Shown piece by piece: positions 36,054 through 48,714 of a DNA stretch of 64,000 bases (positions within the stretch are counted from its first letter, which is position 1; every line of letters begins with the position of its first letter). The translations under genes and the position numbers were made by a program. The notes below the pieces were generated by a model that did no database searches, was not told the DNA's origin, and saw nothing but the letters and a program-made list of their open reading frames with translations. Source of the stretch: Sphingobium sp. (GTDB lineage Bacteria > Pseudomonadota > Alphaproteobacteria > Sphingomonadales > Sphingomonadaceae); the NCBI GenBank assembly GCA_023266575.1, contig JAHFPV010000003.1:172308-236307 (forward strand), read 5' to 3'.

Positions 36054-36524
36054 ATGTCACGTCGTCGTCGCCCCGAAAAGCGCATCATCCTGCCCGATCC
36101 CAAATATGGCGATCAGGTTCTGTCGAAGTTCATGAACTCCATCATGCAGGACGGCAAGAAAGCCGTTGCTGAATCGATCGTTTATGGCGCCCTGGAAACC
36201 GTCGAGGCTCGCGCCAAGAAGGATCCGATCGGCATGTTCCATGACGCGCTCAACAACATCAAGCCGGGCATCGAAGTCCGCAGCCGCCGCGTTGGCGGTG
36301 CGACCTATCAGGTTCCCGTCGAAGTGCGTCCTGAGCGTTCGCAGGCTCTGGCCATCCGCTGGCTGATCACCGCTGCGCGCAACCGCAGCGAGACCACCAT
36401 GGCGGCCCGCCTGTCGGGTGAGCTGATGGATGCAGCCAACAACCGTGGTAACGCGGTCAAGAAGCGCGAAGACACGCACCGCATGGCGGAAGCGAACCGC
36501 GCCTTCTCGCACTATCGCTGGTAA
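36054..36524 (+). CDS. rpsG: 30S ribosomal protein S7
   Basis: A 156-residue S7, which nucleates 30S head assembly and can autoregulate the str operon in E. coli. [15 protein letters not shown] and the C-terminal [20 protein letters not shown] are conserved. 13 bases after rpsL. The 160-base gap to fusA contains an imperfect inverted repeat, AATCCATCCG with CGGACGGATT (one mismatch). Confidence 0.98.
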   Translation: MSRRRRPEKRIILPDPKYGDQVLSKFMNSIMQDGKKAVAESIVYGALETVEARAKKDPIGMFHDALNNIKPGIEVRSRRVGGATYQVPVEVRPERSQALAIRWLITAARNRSETTMAARLSGELMDAANNRGNAVKKREDTHRMAEANRAFSHYRW

Positions 36525-36684
36525 AAAGATTGGCGGGGCGGCGGTCGATCGACAGTTGCCCCGTTTATCGCTCTTAAAAATCCATCCGTTCGTCGTGGGC
36601 CTACCCATGGCGGACGGATTGGTTTAGGGGCCACGCAAGAACACGAATCCCCAACCGCCGGTGCGCCGGCAACGGAGAAGCATC

Positions 36685-38757
<2,073 letters not shown>

Positions 38758-38888
38758 AAATCCTGATCCGCCGCGTGCGAACGGGGCGGTTAGGGCTTTC
38801 ATTATGCGAATTTGCTGCTATGGACGCGCCTTCGCAAGGCGCGGCCGAGCGGTCAAACCCATCGGATTTGATTAGAAGGTAGGATAAA

Positions 38889-40079
38889 ATGGCGAAAGCT
38901 AAGTTTGAGCGGACGAAGCCGCATTGCAACATCGGCACCATCGGTCACGTCGACCATGGCAAGACCTCGCTGACCGCAGCGATCACGAAGGTGCTGGCCG
39001 AAACCGGCGGCGCGACCTTCACGTCGTATGACAATATCGACAAGGCGCCTGAAGAGCGCGAGCGCGGCATCACCATTTCGACCGCCCACGTCGAATATGA
39101 AACCGAACAGCGCCACTATGCGCACGTCGATTGCCCCGGTCACGCTGACTATGTGAAGAACATGATCACCGGTGCCGCGCAGATGGACGGCGCGATCCTG
39201 GTCGTGTCCGCCACCGACGGCCCGATGCCGCAGACCCGCGAGCACATCCTGCTCGCCCGTCAGGTCGGCGTGCCGCAGATGGTCGTGTTCATGAACAAGG
39301 TTGACCTGGTCGACGATCCAGAAATTCTGGAACTGGTCGAGCTGGAAATCCGCGAGCTGCTGTCGTCCTACGACTTTGACGGCGACAACATCCCCATCAT
39401 TCCGGGTTCGGCTGTTTGCGCCCTCAACGGCACCAACAACGAAATCGGCCATGACGCCGTTCTGAAGCTGATGCAGTCGGTCGACAGCTGGATCCCGCAG
39501 CCCGACCGTCCGGTCGACAAGCCCTTCCTGATGCCGATCGAAGACGTGTTCTCGATCTCCGGCCGTGGTACGGTTGTGACCGGCCGCGTCGAAACCGGCA
39601 TCGTCAAGGTTGGTGAAGAAGTCGAGATCGTCGGCCTCAAGGACACCCGCAAGACCGTCGTCACCGGCGTTGAAATGTTCCGCAAGCTGCTCGATCAGGG
39701 TGAAGCTGGCGACAATATCGGCGCGCTGGTTCGTGGCGTTGGCCGTGAAGACGTCGAGCGTGGCCAGGTTCTCTGCAAGCCCGGCTCGATCAAGCCGCAC
39801 ACCGAGTTCGAATCGGAAGTCTATGTTCTGTCGAAGGAAGAGGGTGGCCGTCACACGCCGTTCTTCGCCAACTACCGTCCGCAGTTCTACTTCCGCACCA
39901 CCGACGTGACCGGCGAAGTCGTGCTGCCTGAAGGCACCGAGATGGTCATGCCCGGCGACAACGTGAAGCTTGGCGTCAAGCTCATCGCCCCGATCGCGAT
40001 GGAGCAGGGCCTGCGCTTCTCGATCCGCGAAGGCGGCCGGACCGTCGGTTCGGGGGTTGTTTCGGCAGTCACCAAGTAA
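38889..40079 (+). CDS. tuf: Elongation factor Tu
   Basis: A 396-residue GTPase that brings aminoacyl-tRNA to the ribosome. Motifs [19 protein letters not shown] and NKVDLVDDP are intact. The 131-base gap after fusA holds a small hairpin (GCGCCTT / AAGGCGC at 38826-38842). A candidate terminator follows the gene. No second tuf copy is seen in the window. Confidence 0.98.
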   Translation: MAKAKFERTKPHCNIGTIGHVDHGKTSLTAAITKVLAETGGATFTSYDNIDKAPEERERGITISTAHVEYETEQRHYAHVDCPGHADYVKNMITGAAQMDGAILVVSATDGPMPQTREHILLARQVGVPQMVVFMNKVDLVDDPEILELVELEIRELLSSYDFDGDNIPIIPGSAVCALNGTNNEIGHDAVLKLMQSVDSWIPQPDRPVDKPFLMPIEDVFSISGRGTVVTGRVETGIVKVGEEVEIVGLKDTRKTVVTGVEMFRKLLDQGEAGDNIGALVRGVGREDVERGQVLCKPGSIKPHTEFESEVYVLSKEEGGRHTPFFANYRPQFYFRTTDVTGEVVLPEGTEMVMPGDNVKLGVKLIAPIAMEQGLRFSIREGGRTVGSGVVSAVTK

Positions 40080-40088
40080 TATAGGCAG

Positions 40089-40128
40089 CGAGTCGCGCGG
40101 GTCACCTGATTCGCGCGGCTCGGATTTT
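40089..40128 (+). terminator. Intrinsic terminator after tuf
   Basis: Stem CGAGTCGCGCG (40089-40099) with CGCGCGGCTCG (40112-40122), one G-T wobble, then GATTTTAA. It would end or attenuate the str transcript. A longer-looped inverted pair, AACCGCC (40129) and GGCGGTT (40178) followed by TGTTTTTT, may act as a second, weaker one before rpsJ. Confidence 0.65.
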
Positions 40129-40217
40129 AACCGCCTCGGACCGATCCTCGCCGGCTTTGCGCTAGAGGGTCAAACGGGGCGGTTTGTTTTTTGGCTCTTT
40201 CGCATCGGTAGTAGGAC

Positions 40218-40526
40218 ATGGACAGCAACATCCGCATTCGCCTCAAGGCGTTCGATCATCGCGTGCTCGATCAGGCGACCGGCGACATCGCCGACACCGC
40301 CCGCCGCACCGGCGCCCTCATTCGCGGCCCCATTCCTTTGCCGACGCGCATCGAAAAGTTCACGGTCAACCGTGGCCCGCACGTCGACAAAAAGTCGCGC
40401 GAACAGTTCGAAGTCCGCACTTACAAGCGTATGCTTGACATTGTGCAGCCGACGCCGCAGACGGTCGACGCGCTGATGAAGCTGGACCTGGCTGCCGGCG
40501 TGAACGTCGAGATCAAGTTGGCCTAA
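40218..40526 (+). CDS. rpsJ: 30S ribosomal protein S10
   Basis: A 102-residue S10, the first gene of the S10 operon, also known as NusE in antitermination. Seen: [33 protein letters not shown] and VEIKLA. ATG at 40218, about 140 bases after tuf. The gap to rplC is unusually long and structured. Confidence 0.98.
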   Translation: MDSNIRIRLKAFDHRVLDQATGDIADTARRTGALIRGPIPLPTRIEKFTVNRGPHVDKKSREQFEVRTYKRMLDIVQPTPQTVDALMKLDLAAGVNVEIKLA

Positions 40527-40803
40527 GGCCAGCAAGTCCCTGCTTATCGAAAGATGAGCAGGGTATCGGGTATTCCGCTCCCTCTTTCTTTTAGGGAAGG
40601 GCGGAAGCTCAAACGACACAAGGGATACCGCGCGGCTTAGGCCGTGGCCCTGGTCCCCCGTCGCTGTTCCCGAATAGGGGGTGGCATCCAACCCAGACGG
40701 GGTGATCTACAAGCAAAGGGTTGGCCGCGAAGGAGAGATCCTGAGCGGTTTTTTCGTTGGATACGCCCGCTGATAAGGCGGGCCTCTATTGGGAGTATGG
40801 ATC
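40527..40803 (+). promoter_or_regulatory. Structured rpsJ-rplC intergenic leader
   Basis: 277 bases without a gene. Visible hairpins: CCCTGCTTATC-GAAA-GATGAGCAGGG (40538-40563, GNRA-type loop); TTCCGCTCCCT with AGGGAAGGGCGGAA; GCGGC-TTAG-GCCGT; and GCCCGC-TGATAAG-GCGGGC just before rplC. No stem is followed by a clear T run. A ribosomal-protein binding leader, internal promoter or processing site is possible; E. coli places its S10 leader upstream of rpsJ instead. Confidence 0.55.
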
Positions 40804-41556
40804 ATGCGCACTGGCGTGATCGCGAAGAAAGTCGGGATGACCCGCCTGTTCCAAGAGGACGGGCGTCACGTTCCGGTTACGGTTCTGGCCCTTGAAGGCA
40901 ACCAGGTCGTGGCTCGGAAGGATGTGGACAGCGATGGCTATGTAGCCGTGCAGCTGGGTGCCGGCACCGCGAAAGTTAAGAATGTCGCCAAGCCGCAGCG
41001 CGGTCACTTCGCCAAGGCGGAAGTGGAGCCTAAGGCACGTCTGGTCGAATTCCGTGTCGCCGAGGATGCACTCCTCGATGTCGGCGCAGAAATCGCCGCT
41101 GACCATTTCATCGCCGGCCAGCTGGTCGACGTGGCGGGTCACACTCAGGGTAAGGGCTTTGCCGGCGCTATGAAGCGTTGGGGCTTCGGCGGTATGCGCG
41201 CCACCCACGGTGTGTCGATCAGCCATCGTGCCCATGGTTCGACGGGTAACCGCCAGGATCCGGGTCGCGTCTTCAAGAACAAGAAGATGGCCGGTCATAT
41301 GGGCGATCGTGAACGCACCCAGCAGAATCTGGAAATCGTGCGTACCGACGTCGAGCGTGGCCTGATCTTCGTCAAGGGCAGCGTTCCGGGCGCCAAGGGC
41401 ACCTGGCTCACCGTCAAGGACGCGGTCAAGGTCGCTCGTCCGGCGGATGCACCCTATCCCGCCAGCCTGAAAAAGGCTGACAACAGCAATGACGCTGCGA
41501 ACACCCCGGCTGAAGAAGCCGTGGCGACCGACGTCACCGAAGGCCAGGAGGGCTAA
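40804..41556 (+). CDS. rplC: 50S ribosomal protein L3
   Basis: A 250-residue L3, which contacts the peptidyl transferase centre. Core motifs [27 protein letters not shown] and the Gln of [10 protein letters not shown] (the PrmB methylation site in E. coli) are conserved. The last ~35 residues are an acidic extension ([18 protein letters not shown]) beyond the ~210-residue E. coli protein. The ATG at 40804 gives the standard [10 protein letters not shown] start. Confidence 0.97.
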   Translation: MRTGVIAKKVGMTRLFQEDGRHVPVTVLALEGNQVVARKDVDSDGYVAVQLGAGTAKVKNVAKPQRGHFAKAEVEPKARLVEFRVAEDALLDVGAEIAADHFIAGQLVDVAGHTQGKGFAGAMKRWGFGGMRATHGVSISHRAHGSTGNRQDPGRVFKNKKMAGHMGDRERTQQNLEIVRTDVERGLIFVKGSVPGAKGTWLTVKDAVKVARPADAPYPASLKKADNSNDAANTPAEEAVATDVTEGQEG

Positions 41557-41559
41557 ACC

Positions 41560-42183
41560 ATGAAGGTCAAGGTACAGACCCTCGACGCAGCAGAAGCTGG
41601 CGATCTGGAGCTGAACGATGCCGTGTTCGGTATCGAGCCCCGCGCCGACATCCTGCATCGCGTCGTCACCTGGCAGCTCGAAAAGCGTCGCGGCACCGCT
41701 CGCGGCACCCGTGAGCGTAGCGACGTTGCCCGCACCGGCAAGAAGTTCGGCCGCCAGAAGGGCGGCGGCACCGCCCGTCACGGCGATCGCCGCGCGCCAG
41801 TGTTCATCGGCGGTGGTAAGGCCCACGGTGCCCGCGTCCGTGACTTCAACCCCTCGCTGAACAAGAAGGTTCGCGCGCTGGGTCTGAAGATGGCGCTGTC
41901 GTCGAAGGTCAAGGCCGGAACGCTGACGATCATCGACAGCCTGGACGTTGCCGAGGGCAAGACCAAGGCGCTGGTCGCCAGCCTCGCCAAGCTGAACCTC
42001 ACCAAGGTGCTGTTCATCGACGGTGACGCTGTGAACATCAGCTTTGCCAAGGCATCGGCCAACATCATCGGCGTGGACCTGCTCCCTGCCGTCGGCGCCA
42101 ATGTCTACGACATATTGAAAGCCGACTCGCTGGTGCTTACGCGCGCTGCGGTCGAAAAGCTGGAGGCCCGTTTCAATGGCTAA
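41560..42183 (+). CDS. rplD: 50S ribosomal protein L4
   Basis: A 207-residue L4, with its extended exit-tunnel loop visible as [19 protein letters not shown]. In E. coli L4 also represses the S10 operon. Three bases after rplC, and the stop overlaps the rplW start by 8 bases. Confidence 0.97.
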   Translation: MKVKVQTLDAAEAGDLELNDAVFGIEPRADILHRVVTWQLEKRRGTARGTRERSDVARTGKKFGRQKGGGTARHGDRRAPVFIGGGKAHGARVRDFNPSLNKKVRALGLKMALSSKVKAGTLTIIDSLDVAEGKTKALVASLAKLNLTKVLFIDGDAVNISFAKASANIIGVDLLPAVGANVYDILKADSLVLTRAAVEKLEARFNG

Positions 42184-42490
42184 AAAGCAAGCCGGAACCG
42201 TCGACAACCGTCATTATGACGTCGTCGTCGCGCCGCACATCACCGAGAAGTCGACGCTCCTGAGCGAAAACAACGCCGTGGTTTTCAAGGTCGCCAACAC
42301 CGCGACCAAGCCGGAAATCAAGGCCGCTGTCGAAGCACTGTTCGGCGTGACCGTCAAAGCGGTCAACACGCTGGTGCAGAAGGGCAAGACCAAGCGCTGG
42401 AAGGGCAAGCCCTACAAGCGTTCGGACGTCAAGAAGGCGATCGTGACGCTGGCCGAAGGCCAGTCCATCGACGTCACCACCGGTATCTGA
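42176..42490 (+). CDS. rplW: 50S ribosomal protein L23
   Basis: A 104-residue L23 at the exit-tunnel mouth, docking site for trigger factor and SRP. Family motifs [17 protein letters not shown] and [18 protein letters not shown] are present. Overlaps rplD. Confidence 0.97.
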   Translation: MAKKQAGTVDNRHYDVVVAPHITEKSTLLSENNAVVFKVANTATKPEIKAAVEALFGVTVKAVNTLVQKGKTKRWKGKPYKRSDVKKAIVTLAEGQSIDVTTGI

Positions 42491-42500
42491 GGCGCGGACC

Positions 42501-43337
42501 ATGGCACTCAAGCACTATAACCCGACCAGCCCCGCCCAGCGCGGCTTGATCCTGGTCGACAAGTCGAGCCTGCACAAAGGGAAGCCCGTCAAGGCGCTGA
42601 CCGAAGGCAAGCGCAAGACCGGTGGCCGCAACAACAAGGGTCATGTGACCTCGCGCGGTATCGGCGGCGGTCACAAGCAGCGCTATCGTATCATCGATTT
42701 CAAGCGTCGCTTGTGGGATGTCGAAGGTACGGTCGAGCGTCTGGAATATGACCCCAACCGCACCGCGTTCATCGCGCTGGTCAACTATCCCGACGGCACC
42801 CAGGCCTATATCCTGGCGCCGCAGCGTCTGGCCCCCGGTGACAAGGTCATCGCGGCGAAAAAGACCGACGTGAAGCCGGGCAACGCGATGGAACTGGGTC
42901 AGATGCCGGTCGGCACGATCATCCACAACATCGAAATGAAGCCAGGCAAGGGCGGTCAGCTCTGCCGTTCGGCAGGCACCTACGCCCAGCTCGTCGGTCG
43001 TGACCGCGGCATGGTCATGGTTCGCCTGTCGTCGGGTGAACAGCGCTACATTCGTTCCGATTGCATGGGCACCATTGGTGCCGTCAGCAACCCGGACAAT
43101 GGCAATACCAACCTCGCCAAGGCAGGCCGCAACCGTTGGAAGGGCATTCGTCCTCTGACCCGCGGTGTTGCCAAGAACCCGGTCGATCACCCGCATGGTG
43201 GTGGTGAAGGCCGGACCTCTGGCGGCCGTCATCCTGTCACGCCTTGGGGCAAGCCGACCAAGGGTGCCCGCACCCGCCACAACAAGGCGACGGATAAGAT
43301 GATTATCCGTAGCCGCCACGCGAAGAAGAAGAGGTAA
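42501..43337 (+). CDS. rplB: 50S ribosomal protein L2
   Basis: A 278-residue L2 of the peptidyl transferase region. Seen: [14 protein letters not shown] at the start, the conserved [20 protein letters not shown] and the basic tail [14 protein letters not shown]10 operon. Confidence 0.98.
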   Translation: MALKHYNPTSPAQRGLILVDKSSLHKGKPVKALTEGKRKTGGRNNKGHVTSRGIGGGHKQRYRIIDFKRRLWDVEGTVERLEYDPNRTAFIALVNYPDGTQAYILAPQRLAPGDKVIAAKKTDVKPGNAMELGQMPVGTIIHNIEMKPGKGGQLCRSAGTYAQLVGRDRGMVMVRLSSGEQRYIRSDCMGTIGAVSNPDNGNTNLAKAGRNRWKGIRPLTRGVAKNPVDHPHGGGEGRTSGGRHPVTPWGKPTKGARTRHNKATDKMIIRSRHAKKKR

Positions 43338-43342
43338 GCGAG

Positions 43343-43618
43343 ATGGCTCGTTCCGTCTGGAAAGGTCCGTTCGTGGACCTCAGCCTTCTGAAGAAGGCGG
43401 AAGCCGCGCAGGACGCGGGTGGCCGTGCGCCGATCAAAACCTGGTCGCGTCGTTCCACCATCCTGCCGCAGTTCGTTGGTCTGACGTTCAACGTCTATAA
43501 CGGCCGCAAGCATGTTCCGGTCTCCGTGAACGAGGAAATGGTGGGTCACAAGCTGGGCGAATTCGCTCCGACCCGCTTCTTCCCCGGCCACGCCGCCGAC
43601 AAGAAGGGCAAGCGCTAA
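43343..43618 (+). CDS. rpsS: 30S ribosomal protein S19
   Basis: A 91-residue S19 (head of 30S). [17 protein letters not shown] and [20 protein letters not shown] are conserved. Its TAA shares the A of the rplV ATG (TAATG). Confidence 0.97.
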   Translation: MARSVWKGPFVDLSLLKKAEAAQDAGGRAPIKTWSRRSTILPQFVGLTFNVYNGRKHVPVSVNEEMVGHKLGEFAPTRFFPGHAADKKGKR

Positions 43619-44004
43619 TGAGCAAGGAAAAAGCTCCGCGTCGCGTCGCCGACAATGAAGCGCTGGCCGTTGGCACGCAGATCCGTGGTTCGGCCCAGAA
43701 GCTGAACCTGGTCGCCACGCTCATCCGCGGCCGCAAGGTCGAGGACGCGCTGAACATCCTCGCCTTCTCCAAGAAGGCGATGGCGGTCGACGTGCGCAAG
43801 GTGCTGGCTTCGGCCATCGCCAACGCCGAAAACAATCACAATCTGGACGTCGACGCACTGGTCGTCGCGGAAGCATCGGTAGGCAAGGCGTTCACGCTCA
43901 AGCGCTTCCATGCCCGTGGCCGCGGCAAGTCGACCCGGATCCTCAAGCCTTACAGCCGCGTGCGTATCGTCGTGCGTGAAGCTGGCGAAGAAGCGGAGGC
44001 GTAA
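43618..44004 (+). CDS. rplV: 50S ribosomal protein L22
   Basis: A 128-residue L22 with the long tunnel hairpin region ([18 protein letters not shown]). Starts in the TAATG junction with rpsS. Confidence 0.97.
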   Translation: MSKEKAPRRVADNEALAVGTQIRGSAQKLNLVATLIRGRKVEDALNILAFSKKAMAVDVRKVLASAIANAENNHNLDVDALVVAEASVGKAFTLKRFHARGRGKSTRILKPYSRVRIVVREAGEEAEA

Positions 44005-44008
44005 GCAC

Positions 44009-44704
44009 ATGGGTCACAAGAGCAATCCGATCGGTCTGCGTCTCCAGATCAACCGTACCTGGGACAGCCGCTGGTTCGCCGAGGGTGCCGACTATGGTCG
44101 TCTCCTGCTGGAAGATCTCAAGATCCGCCAGTTCATCTTCAAGAACATGCCGCAGGCTGCGATCTCCAAGGTCGTGATCGAGCGTCCCGCCAAGCTGTGC
44201 CGGGTGTCGATCTATGCCGCCCGTCCGGGTGTCATCATCGGCAAGAAGGGTGCAGACATTGAAAAGCTTCGCAAGAAGCTGGGTGCGCTGACTTCGTCCG
44301 ACGTGTCGCTGAACATTGTCGAAATCCGCAAGCCGGAAGTCGACAGCCGTCTCGTCGCGCAGGGTATTGCCGATCAGCTGGAACGCCGCGTGGCTTTCCG
44401 CCGGGCGATGAAGCGTGCGGTTCAGTCCGCGCTGCGTCTGGGTGCCGAAGGCATCAAGATCACCTGTGGCGGCCGTCTGGGCGGCGCGGAAATCGCGCGC
44501 GTCGAATGGTATCGCGAAGGCCGCGTTCCGCTGCACACGCTGCGTGCGAACGTCGACTATGCCGAAGCCACCGCGCATACCGCTTATGGCGTGTGCGGGA
44601 TCAAGGTGTGGATCTTCAAGGGCGAGATTCTCGGCCATGATCCGTTCGCGACCGACCGGCTCATGCTGGAGGCTCAGACCTCCGGCGTGCGTCCGGCGCG
44701 CTGA
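44009..44704 (+). CDS. rpsC: 30S ribosomal protein S3
   Basis: A 231-residue S3 (mRNA entry). KH domain motif [17 protein letters not shown] and the C-terminal [13 protein letters not shown] are present. The ATG at 44009 begins [11 protein letters not shown]; earlier in-frame codons belong to rplV in another frame. Confidence 0.97.
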   Translation: MGHKSNPIGLRLQINRTWDSRWFAEGADYGRLLLEDLKIRQFIFKNMPQAAISKVVIERPAKLCRVSIYAARPGVIIGKKGADIEKLRKKLGALTSSDVSLNIVEIRKPEVDSRLVAQGIADQLERRVAFRRAMKRAVQSALRLGAEGIKITCGGRLGGAEIARVEWYREGRVPLHTLRANVDYAEATAHTAYGVCGIKVWIFKGEILGHDPFATDRLMLEAQTSGVRPAR

Positions 44705-44725
44705 TTTTGAATAGGGTATAGCGTC

Positions 44726-45157
44726 ATGCTGCAACCGAAGAAAATGAAGTTCCGCAAGACCTTCAAGGGCCGGATCAAGGGCGATGCGAAGGGCGGCACT
44801 GCGCTGAACTTCGGCGCCTACGGGCTGAAGGCCATGGAGCCGGAACGGATCACCGCGCGTCAGATCGAAGCGGCCCGCCGCGCGATCACCCGCCACATCC
44901 GCCGTCAGGGCCGTCTGTGGATCCGCGTGTTCCCCGACGTTCCGGTGACGAAGAAGCCGGCCGAAGTCCGTCAGGGCAAGGGCAAGGGTTCGGTCGAATA
45001 TTGGGCGGCCCGCGTCGCCCCCGGTCGCATCCTGTTCGAGCTGGACGGCGTGCCCGGTCCGCTTGCAGCCGAGGCTTTCTCGCGTGCCGCGATGAAGCTG
45101 CCGATCAAGACGAAGGTTGTCGCCCGCCTCGGCGACACCTCGCATCTGGAGGGCTAA
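44726..45157 (+). CDS. rplP: 50S ribosomal protein L16
   Basis: A 143-residue L16 near the A site. [10 protein letters not shown] and [16 protein letters not shown] are conserved. Arg-82 in [15 protein letters not shown] corresponds to E. coli Arg-81, the residue hydroxylated by RoxA/YcfD; a RoxA-like enzyme is encoded at 61145 in this window. Confidence 0.97.
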   Translation: MLQPKKMKFRKTFKGRIKGDAKGGTALNFGAYGLKAMEPERITARQIEAARRAITRHIRRQGRLWIRVFPDVPVTKKPAEVRQGKGKGSVEYWAARVAPGRILFELDGVPGPLAAEAFSRAAMKLPIKTKVVARLGDTSHLEG

Positions 45158-45161
45158 GGTC

Positions 45162-45365
45162 ATGGCGAATGTTGCTGACCTCAAGACCAAGACGGACGAC
45201 GAACTGTCGACCGAGCTGAACAACCTGAAGCGCGAGCAGTTCAACCTGCGTTTCCAGGCGGCCACCAACCAGCTGGAAAAGCCCAGCCGGGTCAAGGAAG
45301 TCCGCCGGTCGATCGCGCAGATCAAGACCCTGCAGACGGAGCGTAACAGCTCCGCTGCCAAGTAA
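45162..45365 (+). CDS. rpmC: 50S ribosomal protein L29
   Basis: A 67-residue helical L29. LKTKTDDELSTELNNLKREQ and SRVKEVRRSIAQIKT are conserved. The ATG at 45162 is preceded by GGGCTAAGG, after the rplP stop. Confidence 0.96.
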   Translation: MANVADLKTKTDDELSTELNNLKREQFNLRFQAATNQLEKPSRVKEVRRSIAQIKTLQTERNSSAAK

Positions 45366-45377
45366 AGGAACCACACG

Positions 45378-45641
45378 ATGCCCAAGCGCGTGCTGACGGG
45401 AACTGTGGTTTCCGACAAGACCGACAAGACGGTGGTCGTTCGCGTGGAGCGCAAGGTAAAGCACGCGCTCTACGGCAAGATCATTCGTCGTTCGAAGAAA
45501 TATCATGCCCATGACGAGGGCAATGTCTACAAGGAAGGCGAGACGGTCCGCATCGAGGAAACCGCCCCGATTTCCAAGCTCAAGACCTGGAAGGTCATCG
45601 AGCGCGTGGACACCCACAAGTCGCCGGAAACGGCGGCCTGA
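45378..45641 (+). CDS. rpsQ: 30S ribosomal protein S17
   Basis: An 87-residue S17, with [20 protein letters not shown] and [11 protein letters not shown] conserved. Last gene of the S10 operon. The 164-base gap to rplN contains small stems (GACTC-TTT-GAGTC; CCGGAA-TTT-TTCCGG), suggesting a boundary between the S10 and spc transcripts. Confidence 0.97.
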   Translation: MPKRVLTGTVVSDKTDKTVVVRVERKVKHALYGKIIRRSKKYHAHDEGNVYKEGETVRIEETAPISKLKTWKVIERVDTHKSPETAA

Positions 45642-45805
45642 GGGATAGGTCACCGACTCTTTGAGTCTAATTGCGACGCGGGGCTGGCCTTTTCGTTCAG
45701 AAGGGGTTACAGGCCCGCGCTTCGCGTATGACTCCAAGGGTCCAGGCACGAAATTCGGAACCGCCGGAATTTTTCCGGTAGGCCAAATAAGAAGGAACCG
45801 GATCC

Positions 45806-46174
45806 ATGATCCAGATGCAATCCAATCTTGACGTCGCGGACAACAGCGGCGCCAAGCGCGTCCAGTGCATCAAGGTGCTGGGCGGGTCGAAGCGGCGCTT
45901 CGCTGGCGTTGGCGACATCATCGTCGTCTCCGTCAAGGAAGCGGCTCCGCGCGGCAAGGTCAAGAAGGGCGACGTTCACCGCGCCGTCATCGTGCGTACC
46001 GCCAAGGACATTCGTCGGGCCGATGGTTCGGTGATCCGTTTCGACGGTAACGCCGCTGTGCTGATCAACAAGAACGAGGAGCCGATCGGCACCCGTATCT
46101 TTGGCCCCGTGGTTCGTGAACTGCGTGCCAAGAAGCACATGAAGATCATCAGCCTAGCCCCTGAGGTGCTGTAA
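45806..46174 (+). CDS. rplN: 50S ribosomal protein L14
   Basis: A 122-residue L14 of the subunit interface. [20 protein letters not shown] and [23 protein letters not shown] are conserved. First gene of the spc operon; TAATG junction to rplX. Confidence 0.98.
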   Translation: MIQMQSNLDVADNSGAKRVQCIKVLGGSKRRFAGVGDIIVVSVKEAAPRGKVKKGDVHRAVIVRTAKDIRRADGSVIRFDGNAAVLINKNEEPIGTRIFGPVVRELRAKKHMKIISLAPEVL

Positions 46175-46485
46175 TGAGCGCTGCTAAGATCAAGAAGGGC
46201 GACAAGATTGTCGTCCTGGCTGGCAAGGACAAGGGCCGTACCGGCGCTGTCCTGCAGGTGATGCCCAAGGACGAGAAGGTTCTTGTCGAAGGCATCAACG
46301 TGCATGTGAAGCATCGCAAGCCCGACCAGTCGAACCCGCAGGGCGGCATCGAGCGCAAGCCTGCGCCGCTCCACATCTCGAACGTGGCAGTCGCCGACAA
46401 GGACGGCAAGCCGACCCGCGTTCGTTTCGAGGAGCGCGACGGCAAGAAGGTTCGCGTCGCCGTCAAGTCCGGTGAGGTGCTGTAA
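46174..46485 (+). CDS. rplX: 50S ribosomal protein L24
   Basis: A 103-residue L24, an assembly initiator with a KOW motif ([19 protein letters not shown]). TAATG junctions on both sides (rplN, rplE). Confidence 0.97.
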   Translation: MSAAKIKKGDKIVVLAGKDKGRTGAVLQVMPKDEKVLVEGINVHVKHRKPDQSNPQGGIERKPAPLHISNVAVADKDGKPTRVRFEERDGKKVRVAVKSGEVL

Positions 46486-47060
46486 TGGCCGACATTTATA
46501 TCCCGCGCTCCAAGGCGCTCTATGACGCCGAGATCATCAAGGCGATGACCGAGAAATTCGGTTACAAGAACGTCATGGAAATCCCCCGGATCGAAAAGAT
46601 CACGCTCAACATGGGCGTGGGCGAAGCGACCCAGGACAAGAAGAAGGTCACCCAGGCCGCCGAGGAAATGGAACTGATCGCTGGCCAGAAGCCGGTCATC
46701 ACCAAGGCGAAGAAGTCGATCGCGCAGTTCAAGCTGCGTGAGGGGATGCCGATCGGTGCCAAGGTCACGCTGCGCCGCGAGCGCATGTATGAGTTTCTGG
46801 ATCGCCTGATCAACATCGCGCTCCCCCGCGTGCGCGACTTCCGTGGTCTGAACCCCAAGAGCTTTGACGGCCGTGGCAACTATGCCTTCGGCATCAAGGA
46901 ACAGATCATCTTCCCGGAGATCAGCTATGACCGCGTCGACAAGGTGCGCGGCATGGACATCATCGTGACCACCACCGCGAAGACGGACGACGAGGCGCGC
47001 GAGCTGCTGCGCCTGTTCGGTTTCCCCTTCCCGCAGGAAGAAGAGAAGCAGGCGGCTTAA
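46485..47060 (+). CDS. rplE: 50S ribosomal protein L5
   Basis: A 191-residue L5, which binds 5S r[41 protein letters not shown] and [17 protein letters not shown] are conserved. Confidence 0.98.
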   Translation: MADIYIPRSKALYDAEIIKAMTEKFGYKNVMEIPRIEKITLNMGVGEATQDKKKVTQAAEEMELIAGQKPVITKAKKSIAQFKLREGMPIGAKVTLRRERMYEFLDRLINIALPRVRDFRGLNPKSFDGRGNYAFGIKEQIIFPEISYDRVDKVRGMDIIVTTTAKTDDEARELLRLFGFPFPQEEEKQAA

Positions 47061-47110
47061 TCGGCCCCGCTTCTCTCCCAACGCATTAGCTAAGGAAGAG
47101 AACTTAAGTC

Positions 47111-47416
47111 ATGGCGAAACTGAGTTCGATCAACAAGAATGAACGTCGCAAGAAGCTGGTGAAGAAATATGCCGGCCGTTATGCGAAGCTCAAGACGATC
47201 GCAAATGATACCAATGCTGACGACGGTGATCGTTTGATCGCCCGTCTGAAGATGGCGGAAATTCCCCGCAACGGTAACCCCACTCGCGTGCGTAATCGCT
47301 GCGAGCTGACCGGTCGCCCGCGCGCTTATTACCGCAAATTCCGGCTCTGCCGTATTCAGCTGCGTGATCTGGCCAACAAGGGCCTGATCCCCGGCGTCAC
47401 CAAGTCGAGCTGGTAA
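47111..47416 (+). CDS. rpsN: 30S ribosomal protein S14 (zinc-free type)
   Basis: A 101-residue long-form S14, lacking the CxxC zinc motif of short S14. [19 protein letters not shown] and [19 protein letters not shown] are conserved. 50 bases after rplE. Confidence 0.97.
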   Translation: MAKLSSINKNERRKKLVKKYAGRYAKLKTIANDTNADDGDRLIARLKMAEIPRNGNPTRVRNRCELTGRPRAYYRKFRLCRIQLRDLANKGLIPGVTKSSW

Positions 47417-47428
47417 GGATATCATCTC

Positions 47429-47824
47429 ATGGCATTGACCGATCCCCTGGGTGATATGCTCACCCGCATCCGCAACGGGCAGCAGGCGAAGAAGGACAGC
47501 GTTATGTCCCCCGCGTCCAAGCTGCGCGCCCGCGTTCTCGACGTGCTTCAGCGCGAAGGCTATATCCGTGGTTATTCCGAGGAAGCGCTTGGCGCCCACC
47601 CCGGCCTGCGCATCGAGCTGAAATATTTTGAAGGCCAGCCGGCCATCAAGCATGTCGCTCGCGTCTCCAAGCCTGGCCGCCGCGTCTATTCGGGTTCTAA
47701 GGAACTGCCGGTAGTCCGCAATGGCCTGGGCATCACCATTGTCTCGACGCCCAAGGGTGTTCTGTCCGACGCGGAAGCGCGCGAACAGAATGTCGGCGGC
47801 GAAGTGCTGGCGGAGGTGTTCTAA
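47429..47824 (+). CDS. rpsH: 30S ribosomal protein S8
   Basis: A 131-residue S8; the E. coli homologue is the spc-operon repressor. [18 protein letters not shown] and the C-terminal [20 protein letters not shown] are conserved. TAATG junction with rplF. Confidence 0.98.
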   Translation: MALTDPLGDMLTRIRNGQQAKKDSVMSPASKLRARVLDVLQREGYIRGYSEEALGAHPGLRIELKYFEGQPAIKHVARVSKPGRRVYSGSKELPVVRNGLGITIVSTPKGVLSDAEAREQNVGGEVLAEVF

Positions 47825-48357
47825 TGAGCCGCATCGGTAAAAAACCGGTCGCGATCCCCAATGGGGTGACCGCGACCATCGAGGGCGGGCAGCTCTCGGT
47901 GAAGGGCCCCAAGGGCACCCTCGCCATGCCGCTGCGCGACGAGATCAGCTACACGTTGGAAAATGACGGCATTTCGGTGCAGCCAGCCAACAAGACCAAA
48001 GCGGCTCGCGCCTTTTGGGGTATGCAGCGCACGCTCGTCCAGAACCTGATCACCGGTGTGACCGAAGGCTTCACCAAGAAGCTGCTGATCACCGGCGTCG
48101 GCTACCGCGCCAACTCGCAGGGCAAGAACCTGAAGTTGCAGCTGGGCTACAGCCACGACGTCGATTACGCGATCCCCGAAGGGATCGAGATCAAGACCCC
48201 GGATAACACCACGGTCGAGATCATCGGTATCGACAAGCAGAAGGTCGGACAGGTTGCGGCCGAGATCCGTCGCTGGCGTAAGCCCGAACCCTATAAGGGC
48301 AAGGGCATCAAGTACGACGGCGAATTCATCTTCCGCAAGGAAGGGAAGAAGAAGTAA
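47824..48357 (+). CDS. rplF: 50S ribosomal protein L6
   Basis: A 177-residue L6. [20 protein letters not shown] and the second-repeat [18 protein letters not shown] are conserved. Followed after one base by rplR. Confidence 0.98.
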   Translation: MSRIGKKPVAIPNGVTATIEGGQLSVKGPKGTLAMPLRDEISYTLENDGISVQPANKTKAARAFWGMQRTLVQNLITGVTEGFTKKLLITGVGYRANSQGKNLKLQLGYSHDVDYAIPEGIEIKTPDNTTVEIIGIDKQKVGQVAAEIRRWRKPEPYKGKGIKYDGEFIFRKEGKKK

Positions 48358-48358
48358 G

Positions 48359-48712
48359 ATGGCAAAGCTTTCCCTCTTCGCGCGGCGTCGTCGCCGCGTT
48401 CGCACCGCCCTCAAGGCCGTGTCGGGCAATCGCCCGCGTCTGAGCGTTCATCGTTCGGGCCGTCACATCTACGCCCAGGTCATTGATGACGCCGCCGGCA
48501 CCACCGTCGCCGCCGCCTCGACCCTGGACAAGGACGTGCGCGGCAAGACCGGCGCAACCGCTGATGCGGCTGCCGATGTCGGCAAGCGCGTGGCGGAAGC
48601 CGCGACCAAGGCCGGCGTCACCCGCGTCGTGTTCGACCGCGGCGGTTTCCTTTTCCATGGCCGCGTCAAGGCGCTGGCCGATGCGGCCCGTGAAGCCGGG
48701 CTGGAGTTCTGA
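48359..48712 (+). CDS. rplR: 50S ribosomal protein L18
   Basis: A 117-residue L18 that binds 5S rRNA with L5. Seen: [18 protein letters not shown] and [19 protein letters not shown]. The ATG at 48359 is in the GTAAGATGG junction after rplF. Confidence 0.97.
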   Translation: MAKLSLFARRRRRVRTALKAVSGNRPRLSVHRSGRHIYAQVIDDAAGTTVAAASTLDKDVRGKTGATADAAADVGKRVAEAATKAGVTRVVFDRGGFLFHGRVKALADAAREAGLEF

Positions 48713-48714
48713 GC

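Noticed and set aside
38843-38880. A stretch (GCGGCCGAGCGGTCAAA) that resembles the D-arm of a leucine tRNA
   Set aside because: No acceptor stem, anticodon arm or T-arm with GTTC can be drawn around it.
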